Source of the DNA: Synechocystis sp. PCC 6714
GTDB lineage: Bacteria > Cyanobacteriota > Cyanobacteriia > Cyanobacteriales > Microcystaceae
NCBI RefSeq assembly: GCF_000478825.2
Contig: NZ_CP007542.1
Coordinates: 2,976,001 to 3,040,000 of the forward strand
Length of the DNA stretch: 64,000 nucleotides
Direction: 5' to 3'
Shown here: positions 38,473 to 48,040 of the stretch, in pieces
Layout: each line of letters begins with the position of its first letter
How positions within the stretch are numbered: the first letter of the stretch is position 1
The notes under the pieces: model-generated
The model's database searches: none
What the model was told of the DNA's origin: nothing
The model's input: only the letters and a program-made list of their open reading frames with translations
Made by a program: the position numbers and the translations under genes

Positions 38473-39927
38473 ATGACCGTTAGTGAATTGATGTCTGAGG
38501 CCCCGTTGCCGAAATTATCCCTAGTGACCATGTTCCGTCTCGGACTCTTTCAGATGGGGCTGGGCATTATGTCCCTACTTACTCTGGGGGTACTCAACCG
38601 GGTGCTGATTGACGAGCTAGCGGTGTTGCCCTGGGTGGCCGCTACGGCGATCGCCATGTACCAATTTGTCAGTCCTTTTAAAGTTTGGTGTGGACAACTC
38701 TCCGACAGCCACCGACTTTGGGGTTACCATCGCACTGGTTACGTCTGGTTGGGGGCAGTGGGCTTTACCGTACTTTCCTTCATTGCATTGCAAGTCGTCT
38801 GGCAACTGGGCCTAAGCTTGCAAAATAATGGTTGGGGGCCCCTAACAATTTTCTGGAGCATTGTACTGGGCATAGTTTTTGCCTCCTATGGGGTAACCCT
38901 AAGTTTGAGTTCTACTCCCTTTGCTGCCCTATTGGTGGATGTGTCCGACGAGGATAACCGCTCCAAACTGGTGGGCATTGTCTGGTCCATGTTGATGGTG
39001 GGCATTGTGCTAGGGGCCATTGTTAGTTCCCGCTTGCTTAATACGCCAGAAATTTGCGGCCCTGCATTATTGGATGCCGATGGGCTGATAGTGAAAAAAA
39101 CCGTCGACATTGCCCAACTACAACGGGGCATTAATCCGGTGTTTATTATCATGCCGGCGATTGTGGTTTTTCTCTCCTGGCTGGCCACGGTGGGGGTGGA
39201 AAAAAAATATTCTCGCTTTGGCGATCGTTCCGGGGGCAGGGAGGATGAAATTACCCTAGGGCAAGCCATGAAGGTGTTGACCGCCAGCCGACAAACCGCC
39301 ATTTTCTTCGGTTTTCTGTTGCTATTAACCCTGAGTCTATTTATGCAGGATGCGGTGTTGGAACCCTACGGCGGGGAAGTGTTTAATCTCTGCATTTCCG
39401 AAACTACCCAATTGAATGCCTTTTTTGGCATGGGCACCCTGTTGGGCATTGGTTCCACCGGCTTTTTTGTGGTGCCCCGTTTGGGTAAGCAACGCACCAC
39501 TTCTTTGGGATGCGCCCTAGCTGCCCTTTGTTTTTCCCTATTAATTCTGGCGGGCTTCCAGCAAAATGTGACTCTGTTAAAATCCGGTTTACTTTTCTTC
39601 GGTTTAGCATCGGGCATGATCACCGCCGGAGCCACCAGTTTGATGTTAGATCTGACTGCGGTGGAAACCGCTGGTACTTTCATTGGGGCTTGGGGGTTGG
39701 CCCAATCCATTTCCAGAGGATTAGCCACGGTGGCCGGGGGGACGGTTTTAAATATTGGCAAAGCCATTTTTACCAATGCGGTGCTGGCCTATGGTTTAGT
39801 GTTCGCTCTCCAAGCCCTGGGATTAATTGGCTCTATTTTTCTGCTCAACAAAGTTAATGTACGGGAGTTCCAGGACAATGCCAAAACGGCGATCGCCACG
39901 GTCATGGCAGGAGATTTAGATGGCTGA
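38473..39927 (+). CDS. PucC/LhaA-family chlorophyll-protein assembly carrier (MFS, BCD family)
   Basis: 12-helix membrane protein of the bacteriochlorophyll-delivery (PucC/LhaA) branch of the major facilitator superfamily, linked to chlorophyll delivery to photosystem or antenna proteins. Seen: FRLGLFQMGLGIMSLLTLGVLNRVLIDEL in parts, the loop FKVWCGQLSDSHRLWGYHRTGY, and later spans around residues 270-300, 320-345, 350-375 and 430-455. 484 aa, ATG at 38473, 60 bp after the kinase gene in the same direction, so the kinase and this carrier may be co-transcribed. From memory it matches sll1906. Confidence 0.85.
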   Translation: MTVSELMSEAPLPKLSLVTMFRLGLFQMGLGIMSLLTLGVLNRVLIDELAVLPWVAATAIAMYQFVSPFKVWCGQLSDSHRLWGYHRTGYVWLGAVGFTVLSFIALQVVWQLGLSLQNNGWGPLTIFWSIVLGIVFASYGVTLSLSSTPFAALLVDVSDEDNRSKLVGIVWSMLMVGIVLGAIVSSRLLNTPEICGPALLDADGLIVKKTVDIAQLQRGINPVFIIMPAIVVFLSWLATVGVEKKYSRFGDRSGGREDEITLGQAMKVLTASRQTAIFFGFLLLLTLSLFMQDAVLEPYGGEVFNLCISETTQLNAFFGMGTLLGIGSTGFFVVPRLGKQRTTSLGCALAALCFSLLILAGFQQNVTLLKSGLLFFGLASGMITAGATSLMLDLTAVETAGTFIGAWGLAQSISRGLATVAGGTVLNIGKAIFTNAVLAYGLVFALQALGLIGSIFLLNKVNVREFQDNAKTAIATVMAGDLDG

Positions 39928-39972
39928 GATGAGGAAAGGGAAAGTAAAAACTCCCCCATTTCCCCCACAGAT

Positions 39973-40581
39973 CTAGGCTTTCCGAGAATAATACTCAATT
40001 ACAAGCAATTCATTGATCTGCAACGCTACCCACTCACGGTCAATAACACTGTTGACCTTGCCAGTGAAAGTATTTTTATCGAACTCCAAATGGGAAGGCA
40101 CATTGGCCAAACCCGGAAATTCCATATTGGTTTCCACTAATTTACGGGAACGATCCCGGTCCCGCACACTGACAACATCCCCTGGACGACACTGGTAGCT
40201 AGGAATATCCACTACTTGACCGTTAACGGTAATGTGGCCGTGGCAGACTAACTGCCGGGCCCCCGGAATGGTGCCAGCCATGCCCAAACGGAACACGGTG
40301 TTGTCCAAGCGCATTTCCAGCAGTTCCAACAGAGCTTGTCCGGTGGAACCCGTAGCCCGACGGGCTTTTTTCACATAACGGACCAATTGCTTTTCCGTAA
40401 TGCCGTAGTTCAAGCGGAGTTTCTGTTTTTCTTCTAGCCGAATGGCATACTCAGAACGTTTGCGACGGGCTTGGCCATGTTGGCCGGGGGGGTAGGCACG
40501 GCGAGGGGATTTGCGGCTTAAACCGGGTAACTCCCCAAGGCGGCGGACGATCCGCAGACGAGGTCCTCTATAACGAGACAT
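39973..40581 (-). CDS. rpsD: 30S ribosomal protein S4 RpsD
   Basis: Primary 16S rRNA-binding protein of the small subunit. Seen: [21 protein letters not shown] at the start (first 20 residues), an S4 RNA-binding domain around residues 90-150 ([31 protein letters not shown]), and the C-terminus ending in YYSRKA. 202 aa, typical of cyanobacteria and plastids. It is a standalone gene, as usual in cyanobacteria; it lies 125 bp downstream of an ABC transporter ATPase on the same strand. Confidence 0.97.
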   Translation of the reverse strand: MSRYRGPRLRIVRRLGELPGLSRKSPRRAYPPGQHGQARRKRSEYAIRLEEKQKLRLNYGITEKQLVRYVKKARRATGSTGQALLELLEMRLDNTVFRLGMAGTIPGARQLVCHGHITVNGQVVDIPSYQCRPGDVVSVRDRDRSRKLVETNMEFPGLANVPSHLEFDKNTFTGKVNSVIDREWVALQINELLVIEYYSRKA

Positions 40582-40706
40582 CTTAGTTGGTCATCTCCTA
40601 ATTAATAATTCCCAAACGTCCCATTATAGGTGGGAAACGTCCGTTGCCGCTACCGGCCAAAATGATCTTTTCCCTACTCCATGGGTTTTACCACTCACCA
40701 AAAGTT

Positions 40707-41510
40707 TTAGACATCCCCCAAATAAGCTTCTAAAACCCTAGGATCGGACTGGATTTGCTCAGGACTGCCGTCAGCTAAGTTTCTTCCTTCCGCCAATACC
40801 CAAACGTGGTGACAGAGGGTCATAATCACATCCATGTTGTGTTCAATGACCAGAAAAGTGATGCCCTGGCGGTTCCAGTTGACAATATGTTCACAAATTT
40901 GCCCAATTAGAGTGGGGTTAACCCCAGCGGCCGGTTCATCCAGCAGAATTAGTTTCGGATTGCTCATCAAGGCCCGGGCCATTTCTAGCAATTTCCGTTG
41001 CCCCCCCGATAACGCTCCGGCATAATCGTGGACTTTGGCTCCTAGACCGACTGATTCCAACATGGCCATGGCTTTTTCCCGGTTGGCCCTTTCTTCCCTT
41101 TGTACCCTGGGAAAATTGATTAGTCGGGGCAGAAACTTTTCCCCTATTTGATGCTGATCCGCCAGCAACATATTTTCCAACACCGTTAAGCGGGAAAGCA
41201 CTTTGGCCACCTGAAAAGTCCGCACGCAACCCCGCAAAGCAATTTGGTGGGGAGGTAAATGGCTAACCGGATCACCGTCAAATAGCACTTCCCCTTGATC
41301 CGGGCGGATAAAGTTGGAGAGCAAGTTAAATAGGGTGGTTTTTCCAGCACCGTTGGGGCCGATTAAACCCGTGATGCTACCTTCTTTGACCACAATATCG
41401 GCATGGTCCACCGCCCGCAGACCACCAAATTTTTTACATAGCCCCTGGGCTAGAAGAAGAGAACTTTCTGGGCTACCGAGATTTTCTGCGGGGGTGATGC
41501 GATCACTCAT
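40707..41510 (-). CDS. natA: ABC transporter ATPase of the branched/neutral amino-acid (LivG/NatA) type
   Basis: Cytoplasmic ATPase of a high-affinity amino-acid uptake system. Seen: Walker A GPNGAGKTT (about residues 52-60), LivG-type insertion around 90-150 (GCVRTFQVAKVLSRLTVLEN), signature LSGGQRKLLEMARALM (about 168-183), Walker B LILLDEPAAGVNP, and VIEHNMDVIM. 267 aa. No permease or binding-protein gene is adjacent, which fits the scattered nat genes of Synechocystis (natA is next to rpsD in PCC 6803, from memory). A urea-transporter ATPase (UrtD) is a related alternative. Confidence 0.72.
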   Translation of the reverse strand: MSDRITPAENLGSPESSLLLAQGLCKKFGGLRAVDHADIVVKEGSITGLIGPNGAGKTTLFNLLSNFIRPDQGEVLFDGDPVSHLPPHQIALRGCVRTFQVAKVLSRLTVLENMLLADQHQIGEKFLPRLINFPRVQREERANREKAMAMLESVGLGAKVHDYAGALSGGQRKLLEMARALMSNPKLILLDEPAAGVNPTLIGQICEHIVNWNRQGITFLVIEHNMDVIMTLCHHVWVLAEGRNLADGSPEQIQSDPRVLEAYLGDV

Positions 41511-41618
41511 GGAAAATTTGTCAATTGCGACTTAATTACCGAAAAAACGGACTAGAACCCCTGGGCTTACCCGTGGGGAGATAAGTTGGCAATGTAGAGT
41601 ACTTATGTTTTTAAAACT

Positions 41619-42701
41619 CTACTGGGGCGCCTTACCCATGGTTTCTAGCCAGCGATAGTTAGAGGCGATCGCCGCTTTGAAGGTGGGATAGACTTTGTAC
41701 TCCACATCAAATTCCTGGCAGACATCTTTAATTATATTCTCCAGTTGGGGGTAATGGATATGGCAAATATTGGGGAAAAGATGATGGGTAACTTGATGAT
41801 TCAATCCGCCACAAAACCAGTTCCAAAAAGGATTAGTAGTAGCAAAGTTAGCGGTGGTACGAATCTGGCAAATAGCCCACTCATCGTCAATGGCACCGGA
41901 TTCCGTATCGGGGGTTAAAAATTCAGTGGACTCTAACACATGGGCCAGCATGAAGATGGTGCAGACCACAATGCCATAGGTCATATAGGTGACGGAAGCG
42001 CCAATTAACACTTCTGGAACAGAAAATCCAAGGGCTAGGGGTAAGCCGAAAACGTAGCCCAGCCAGAGTATTTTAATGGTCAACAAACTGACTAATTCCA
42101 GGGGCTGAAAGGAAGGAATTTTATGCTCGTGATACTTACCATTATTCAGTACCAAATAAACATCATAAAGAAACCAATAAAAGGGAATAAAAAGGTACAA
42201 TCCCCAAATGTAAAGCTGTTGGAACTGGTAAACACCAAAATGTTCCTGTTCTGGGCTCATTCGCACTACCCCATCTCCATGGATTTCCACATCATGGCCA
42301 AGGATATTAGTGTAGGTGTGATGTAGATAGTTATGGCGATAGCGCCAGAGAAAACTGGATAGCCCCACAAAATCGTAGGTCATGCCCAGGGCCCGGTTGA
42401 TATGGGGATTGGAGGAATAGGCATTGTGGTTGGCATCGTGGCCGACGTTGAAGGAAAACGCCGCCAGGGCTACGGCTAAAACCATACAACCCACTAGACG
42501 CAGGGGAAAAATAACTGGGGCGAAAAGCACAAAGGCCCAAGCGGAAAACAACCAGAGCACGATGATTAAGGTTTTCAGATACATGGAGGGATTATCCCTT
42601 TGGGACAGGCCCTGCTCGGTGAAATAGGCATCTACCCGCTGGTTTAGTACCCGACGAAAACCCCGCTTCTGGGTAAATTTAATTCTTTCCGCTGTTAGCA
42701 T
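41619..42701 (-). CDS. desD: Delta-6 acyl-lipid desaturase DesD
   Basis: Thylakoid/plasma membrane di-iron desaturase that introduces the delta-6 double bond (gamma-linolenate, stearidonate), needed in the cold. Seen: His boxes HDANH (about residues 89-93) and HNYLHH (about 124-129), and a third box QVTHH in which Gln replaces the first His, the hallmark of front-end (delta-6) desaturases. Membrane spans near 42-90 and 195-250. 360 aa, as in Synechocystis DesD. ATG at 42701 with a long AT-rich upstream region. Confidence 0.94.
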   Translation of the reverse strand: MLTAERIKFTQKRGFRRVLNQRVDAYFTEQGLSQRDNPSMYLKTLIIVLWLFSAWAFVLFAPVIFPLRLVGCMVLAVALAAFSFNVGHDANHNAYSSNPHINRALGMTYDFVGLSSFLWRYRHNYLHHTYTNILGHDVEIHGDGVVRMSPEQEHFGVYQFQQLYIWGLYLFIPFYWFLYDVYLVLNNGKYHEHKIPSFQPLELVSLLTIKILWLGYVFGLPLALGFSVPEVLIGASVTYMTYGIVVCTIFMLAHVLESTEFLTPDTESGAIDDEWAICQIRTTANFATTNPFWNWFCGGLNHQVTHHLFPNICHIHYPQLENIIKDVCQEFDVEYKVYPTFKAAIASNYRWLETMGKAPQ

Positions 42702-42998
42702 TTATTGATTTTAAAGTAGGTAAAAAACTTTCATATTATACCTCCATTAACCATAAAAAAATGTGGTGCTTCGCAGATATAAAAGTTTACAACGCCAGAG
42801 GCCTAGACCGATCGCCAGGGGAAATCAGCCCAAATTGTCGCTCTATCCTAGTAAAAGCAAAAGTTTTTGGTTTCGATTAATGGGTTTCTATAAGTTATAG
42901 AGAAGGACTATTTATAAACTTATTCTGTCTAATTTCTTTTTACTTTTCTGAGTTATTGTTGACGGCAATGGATCACTGAGAAAAATCCCCCCCATATC
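42702..42998. other. 297-bp intergenic region upstream of desD
   Basis: No gene seen. AT-rich close to desD (42710-42780), one near-HIP1 site (CGATCGCC near 42809), and A/T tracts near 42855-42960. It should contain the desD promoter, known in Synechocystis to be cold-inducible; no individual elements could be fixed by eye. Confidence 0.4.
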
Positions 42999-44705
42999 TT
43001 AAACCAAAAAAGAATCCAGGGGATCGGCCGTGGTCTGGGGCGATCGCCAAAGTTGCTCCAGGGCAGTGGCGGGCATGGTCAGATATAACACATCGCCGGA
43101 GGTGAGGACGGTGCTCAACAGTTCCCAACTATGGATGGTTTTACCACTCCGTTCCAAATACAACGGCACAAAATCTCCCTTCTGGGCCGCAATTTTCACC
43201 AACTGGTCTGCAAAGGGGTGGTTCGGAGTAATTAACGTTGCCAAGGCTACCCAGAGCAAGTCATCGGTCATGCCGTTGCCCAAAATTTTGCCCCCCAGGG
43301 CCGCCGCCGCAAAGGAATAGGTGGCCAATTCCGCCGGACACAGCACCGTTTCAAACTCAAATACTTCCTGTAATGAGAGGCTAAACTGGGCATCCTGACA
43401 GCGCAATACCACCGGCAAACTAGGGGCGATCGCCTTGGCGGTTAGGCCAATTTCTAAATTAACGGTGTCGTCACTGGTGGCCACCACAATAGCTTCAGCT
43501 CGGTTGATATTGGCACAGGCTAAACTCCTTTCTAACCGGGCATCTTCCACCAGCACAGGAACGCCTAGGGAACGGGCGGTGTGTAAAAAGCGATTATCCG
43601 CATCCTTTTCAATCACGACAATTTCGTGGCCTTGGTGAATTAATTGCCCAATGACGGCCATGCTCACTCCCCCTAGACCACAGATAATAATGTGATGGCG
43701 ATCGGGCAACTTTGCTGCATCCAAAAACTGGCTAAAGCGACTGCCAAGGATGAAATCATTCAGCAGAGCGTAGCAAATACCAATCACCCCCGCCCCGGCA
43801 ATCATCATCACCGCTGTAAATACTTTGATAATGTCCGGGGATTTCTCCGCCACTTCCTCTTTGCCGCCGGCCCCGGTAATCATGCCCACGGAAAAATACA
43901 ACGCATCCACGGGCGCAATATGTTGATCGATGGAAACGTAGGTGAACGTGGCCAGAAAAATCATCAACAGCAAAAACAACACCACCCAGATTACCTGTTG
44001 GACGTAGCGTTGATATTCCCGCAGATTGGTGATTAGTTTGGAAATTTTTCGCCAGGGCGATCGCCGTTTGGTTTTGGTTTGGGGTTTTTGCCCCACAATC
44101 AAATGATCCCCAGCTTGTAACGTTAACCCATCCACCACTGCGCCCACTAAATCCGTTTCACTGTGGGCGGGAAGATAGTGAATTAGCATCCGGCTGGGAT
44201 CGTCCCATAAATCCGCCAGGGGCAAATTAAACCAGGGATGATCTTGGTCGATGACAATTTCCTGGATCGGCCAGGTTTGATCAAACAAACGCAACTGCCC
44301 GATCGCCTGATTACCCAGGGCGGCAAAGGAAAAAATCGGGGCTGCCAGGGCCGAAACACTTAAACTGACGTGGTCTGGCAAGGTGGTGTCTAAACGTTTG
44401 CCCAGGGCATGGTTAAACAAACGATTAACAATGCGAATCCGGGGATTGAGAATGCGGGCTTGGGTCAGAATGGCTAAATTGAGGGCATCGTCACTGGTGG
44501 CCAACACCAAAGTTTGGGCCGTTTGCACTGCGGCTCTGGTCAAAGTAGCAGTGGATCTTAATTCCCCCACCACAATACTGCTGGGATCTTCCCCTAATAT
44601 GGGCCGGTCGGAAACACCAATTACTTCCGCCCCCTGTTGCTTGAGCAAGCTAAAAATGCGGTAACCAGTTTGCCCCAACCCACAAACGATGATGTGCGGT
44701 TTCAT
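42999..44705 (-). CDS. Two-RCK (TrkA-N) potassium-channel-like protein
   Basis: Order of parts: an N-terminal RCK/TrkA-N Rossmann domain (KPHIIVCGLGQTGYRIFSLL) with TrkA-C-like part (to about 225), a membrane pore module of two helices (VIWVVLFLLLMIFLATFTYV and VFTAVMMIAGAGVIGICYAL, about 245-330), then a second RCK domain (HHIIICGLGGVSMAVIGQLI) to the end. The pore loop reads SVGMITGAGGKEE, not the classical T-x-G-Y-G filter, so ion selectivity is uncertain. An RCK before the pore is uncommon. I chose the ATG at 44705, preceded by GGAT, rather than 44747. No neighbour in an obvious operon. Confidence 0.75.
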   Translation of the reverse strand: MKPHIIVCGLGQTGYRIFSLLKQQGAEVIGVSDRPILGEDPSSIVVGELRSTATLTRAAVQTAQTLVLATSDDALNLAILTQARILNPRIRIVNRLFNHALGKRLDTTLPDHVSLSVSALAAPIFSFAALGNQAIGQLRLFDQTWPIQEIVIDQDHPWFNLPLADLWDDPSRMLIHYLPAHSETDLVGAVVDGLTLQAGDHLIVGQKPQTKTKRRSPWRKISKLITNLREYQRYVQQVIWVVLFLLLMIFLATFTYVSIDQHIAPVDALYFSVGMITGAGGKEEVAEKSPDIIKVFTAVMMIAGAGVIGICYALLNDFILGSRFSQFLDAAKLPDRHHIIICGLGGVSMAVIGQLIHQGHEIVVIEKDADNRFLHTARSLGVPVLVEDARLERSLACANINRAEAIVVATSDDTVNLEIGLTAKAIAPSLPVVLRCQDAQFSLSLQEVFEFETVLCPAELATYSFAAAALGGKILGNGMTDDLLWVALATLITPNHPFADQLVKIAAQKGDFVPLYLERSGKTIHSWELLSTVLTSGDVLYLTMPATALEQLWRSPQTTADPLDSFLV

Positions 44706-44999
44706 AACATCCAAAAAAATGGGAACCTGAGCAAAAAAAATCACCAACGGGGAGCTTTTTCCATGGGAGTCGTGGCATTAAGCAAACCCATCCCATTACC
44801 CCCGTTAATGCGGCCATTTCATTGTCTTCATTTTCCCCAGACAGCGCCAGTAAAACTGTCACCGTTCAATCATTTTGACCAACCTGGCGATCGCCATAGC
44901 TCCAGCACCGTACTTAAACTGATCTGTCAACCATTGCGGCCAACGTTTAAAATGGAAGCATTGTTCTAGCCCGTCATTGTAATTACCAAAGGAGGGAAA

Positions 45000-45350
45000 A
45001 TGTTACAACTACTTATCGTCTGGATTGTCACCTCAGTCAGCCTGCTGATTATTGCCCAACTACCCACGGGGGTAGAAATTTCCAGCTTTAAAAAAGCCCT
45101 CATTTCCGCAGTCGTTATTGGTTTGCTCAACGCTCTAGTACGTCCAGTACTGACATTCTTCACTTTTCCCCTAATTTTCCTCACCTTTGGTCTGTTCTAC
45201 ACCGTAGTCAACGCCATTATTTTTGCCCTAGCCGCTGCCTTTGTAGATGGTTTTAGCCTCCGTTGGGGTTTCTGGAGTGCCCTCATTGGAGCCATTCTGT
45301 TAGGATTTATCAACTCTCTCCTCTTTCAACTATTACCCATCAGCAGCTAA
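45000..45350 (+). CDS. Small four-helix membrane protein (phage-holin / YvlD-like family)
   Basis: 116 aa, almost entirely hydrophobic with about four membrane helices (LLIVWIVTSVSLLIIAQL, LISAVVIGLLNALVRPVL, FFTFPLIFLTFGLFYTVVNA, FWSALIGAILLGFINSLLF). The NALVRPVL-ILTFP-type pattern is that of the phage-holin-like YvlD/DUF360 family; the name does not imply phage origin. Function unknown. Strong Shine-Dalgarno GGAGGG 7 nt before the ATG. Confidence 0.8.
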   Translation: MLQLLIVWIVTSVSLLIIAQLPTGVEISSFKKALISAVVIGLLNALVRPVLTFFTFPLIFLTFGLFYTVVNAIIFALAAAFVDGFSLRWGFWSALIGAILLGFINSLLFQLLPISS

Positions 45351-45612
45351 ATCAAGTTTGCATTTAGTCACTTTGATTAGCCTATAAATTACAGAACTTA
45401 GGCGGTGGGGTTGCTTTAACTTCATCGCCCACGCCTGTTTGATTAAAGCATAAGGAAAAACCATAGATGTTCTTCTAGTGGTAAATTTTGGCATAATACA
45501 ATGAAGAATTAAAGTAAGAACATAAAAATTGGAGAATAACACAAAGCGTTGTAAGATCCACCTTGGAAGAGATTGAGTTTCTTCCCAAAAATTTCCATCA
45601 AGAGGTGAAATA

Positions 45613-46686
45613 ATGAGTTTTGAGGAAAAAATTGCCGCTTTGATTCAGCGTTTGCCTAAGCTGCGCGATCATATTGAGACGGAAGAGGCAACAAAAAATG
45701 CTCTAGTTATGCCCTTTATTTCAGCACTTGGTTATGATGTTTTTGATCCCCTAGAAGTGATTCCCGAGTTTACTGCTGATGTAGGTATAAAAAAGGGAGA
45801 AAAAGTCGATTATGCTATTTTAAATAAAGGAGAGGTAACGTTACTATTTGAGTGTAAAAAAGCTGGTTGTGATTTGAAAGAACAGGAGATGTCACAGCTT
45901 TTTCGTTATTTTTCAGTTACAAAAGCAAGAATTGCAATTCTAACAAATGGAATTAATTACAGATTCTATTCTGATTTAGAAGAATCAAATAAAATGGATG
46001 GTCGTCCATTTTTAGAGCTAGACTTAGAAGATCCTCGGACAAATATACTCCAAGAAGTTAAACGTCTTGCAAAAGACGATTTTGACTTAGATAAGATCTT
46101 AAGCACTGCAAGTGAACTTAAATATACATCTGCGATTAAAAAAATTTTTGGGGAATTGTATGATTCGCCTGATGAAGAGTTTGTAAAGTTTTTCTTTGCT
46201 AGAGTTAATCCTGGTGCTAGGTTTGTTGGAACAGCTAAAGAAACTTTCGAGCCGCTGGTCAAAAAAGCACTAAGTCAATTTATGAGTGAGCGAATCAGTG
46301 ACCGTTTAAGAACAGCGTTGGCAACGGAGGGCGATCAAACTCCTGTAAACCAGGAAAGTGAAAATGAAGAAACTGATCAATTACAAGTGGAAACAGACAT
46401 TGTAACAACAGAAGAAGAATTGGAAGCCTTCAGAATTGTGAGGGCAATTTGCGCCAAAGTTGTTGACCCAGAACGGGTATTTTATCGGGATAAAAAGAAC
46501 TGGATGAGTGTTTTTCTCGATGACAATAACCGTAAGCCAATATGCAAATTTTATTTCAATACCAAGCAAAAATATCTTGGCACTTTTGCCGATAGCAAAA
46601 ATGAAACTAAAAATCCCATTGAAAAAGTTTCAGATATTTATTCATTTGCAGAACAAATAACGGAAGCAGTCTACATTTATCAGTAG
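45613..46686 (+). CDS. Orphan HsdR-N-terminal-like nuclease domain protein
   Basis: N-terminal PD-(D/E)XK domain like that of type I restriction subunit HsdR (HSDR_N family): TEEATKNALVMPFISALGYD, D66 in KVDYAIL, catalytic E80-x-K82 in LFECKKAG, and QLFRYFSVTKARIAILTNG. The helicase/translocase domain of HsdR is absent. The C-terminal ~100 residues (AFRIVRAICAKVVDPERVFY, then FYFNTKQKYLGTF) look like a separate alpha/beta domain. 357 aa, AT-rich, no HIP1 site, no hsdM or hsdS beside it; likely horizontally acquired. Convergent with the CorC gene with 7 bp between. Confidence 0.8.
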   Translation: MSFEEKIAALIQRLPKLRDHIETEEATKNALVMPFISALGYDVFDPLEVIPEFTADVGIKKGEKVDYAILNKGEVTLLFECKKAGCDLKEQEMSQLFRYFSVTKARIAILTNGINYRFYSDLEESNKMDGRPFLELDLEDPRTNILQEVKRLAKDDFDLDKILSTASELKYTSAIKKIFGELYDSPDEEFVKFFFARVNPGARFVGTAKETFEPLVKKALSQFMSERISDRLRTALATEGDQTPVNQESENEETDQLQVETDIVTTEEELEAFRIVRAICAKVVDPERVFYRDKKNWMSVFLDDNNRKPICKFYFNTKQKYLGTFADSKNETKNPIEKVSDIYSFAEQITEAVYIYQ

Positions 46687-46693
46687 GCAAGAT

Positions 46694-48040
46694 TTAATCT
46701 TGTGAAATAATATCTTCTTCATCTGAAATAGAATCTTCCGGCAATTGGCTAACCAATACTTTATCAATGCGGATGCCGTCCATATCCACCACCTCCACCC
46801 GGAGGGCATCGGAAACAAAATACTCGCCTGATTGGGGAATTTTACCCAGACTTTCAATCACAAAGCCCCCCAGGGTATGGTAGTTACCTTCCTCTTCATT
46901 GGAGAGGATTTCGATATCAAAAATTTCCTTAAATTCATCGATGGAGATTAGTCCATCTAGTAAATATGAGCCATCTTCCCGCTGGATAATTTGTGGTTCT
47001 TGGATTTCATCGTCATTGGGGATGCTGCCCACGATCGCCTCAATGAGGTCGTTGAGGGTGACTAGGCCTTCAATGCCACCATACTCATCGGTAATGAGAG
47101 CTAAATGGGTGCCGGAAGCTCGGAACATTTCCAACACATGGAGGGAGCGAGTATTTTCCGCCACAAATAGGGGCGGTTGGACAATTTCCTCCAGGTTAAT
47201 TTTTTCCCCCGACCATTGACTATTCAGGATGTCCTTGACCCGCACAAATCCTAAACACTCATCCAGGCTGTCTCTGCCGACGGGGAAACGAGAATAGGGG
47301 GTATCGAGGATTTCCTGTTGATTTTCCTCCCAGTCCGACTCCACATCCAACCAGGCGATCGCCGTGCGGGGAGTCATCAAAGTTTTAACGGGCCTATCCC
47401 CCAGACGAAAAACCCGTTCCACCATTTCCTGTTCCGCTTCATCGATCATGCCAGCCTGGGCCCCCTGCTCAATCATGACCCGGATTTCCTCTTCTGTGAT
47501 GGGGCTAGCCTCCTTACTGGTGATGCCAAACAGCCGCAACACCCCATCGGTGGAGATGCCCAAAAGATAGACTAGAGGTGCGGTCAGCTTGGCCACTAAA
47601 TTCATGGCCGGGGCCACCCCACAGGCAATGTGTTCCGGATGGCTGAGGGCAATGCGTTTAGGGACCAATTCCCCCACTACTAAGGATAAATAGGTGATAA
47701 AACCCACCAAAATCACAATGCTGAGGGGACTAGCGTAGGGCGCTAATAGGGGAATATCATCCAAAAATTCCGCTAGACGCTGGGCCACCGTTGCCCCCCC
47801 CACTGCACCGCTCAAAATACCAATCAAGGTAATACCAATCTGTACCGCCGACAGAAAATTATTGGGGGCTGTGGCTAGCTTTAGGGCCAGCTTTGCTTTG
47901 CGATTACCCCGCTTTGCCAACTGTTCCAAACGAACCTTACGAGCTGAGACAATGGCAATTTCCGAGCCGGAAAAAACTCCATTTAACACCACCAAAACGA
48001 AGATGAAAAAAAGTTCCAGCTCAACAGAAGAGGAAAACAT
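46694..48040 (-). CDS. CorC/HlyC-type CNNM transporter (DUF21-CBS-CorC_HlyC)
   Basis: Membrane protein of the CNNM/CorC family, linked to Mg2+ efflux; annotated 'hemolysin' in older databases. Seen: DUF21 domain with about three to four helices (VELELFFIFVLVVLNGVFSG, LSAVQIGITLIGILSGAVGG, LSIVILVGFITYLSLVVGEL), two CBS modules (VKTLMTPRTAIAWLDVESDW region and LVTLNDLIEAIVGSIP region, about 205-345), and a C-terminal CorC_HlyC domain (YHTLGGFVIESLGKIPQSGE). 448 aa, ATG at 48040. From memory it matches sll0260. Confidence 0.9.
   Translation of the reverse strand: MFSSSVELELFFIFVLVVLNGVFSGSEIAIVSARKVRLEQLAKRGNRKAKLALKLATAPNNFLSAVQIGITLIGILSGAVGGATVAQRLAEFLDDIPLLAPYASPLSIVILVGFITYLSLVVGELVPKRIALSHPEHIACGVAPAMNLVAKLTAPLVYLLGISTDGVLRLFGITSKEASPITEEEIRVMIEQGAQAGMIDEAEQEMVERVFRLGDRPVKTLMTPRTAIAWLDVESDWEENQQEILDTPYSRFPVGRDSLDECLGFVRVKDILNSQWSGEKINLEEIVQPPLFVAENTRSLHVLEMFRASGTHLALITDEYGGIEGLVTLNDLIEAIVGSIPNDDEIQEPQIIQREDGSYLLDGLISIDEFKEIFDIEILSNEEEGNYHTLGGFVIESLGKIPQSGEYFVSDALRVEVVDMDGIRIDKVLVSQLPEDSISDEEDIISQD

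Noticed and set aside
45000-45350. 'Phage holin' family label as sign of a prophage
   Set aside because: The family name is historical; no other phage gene is nearby.
45333-45542. 69-codon minus-strand frame
   Set aside because: Overlaps the end of a well-supported plus-strand gene; no motif.
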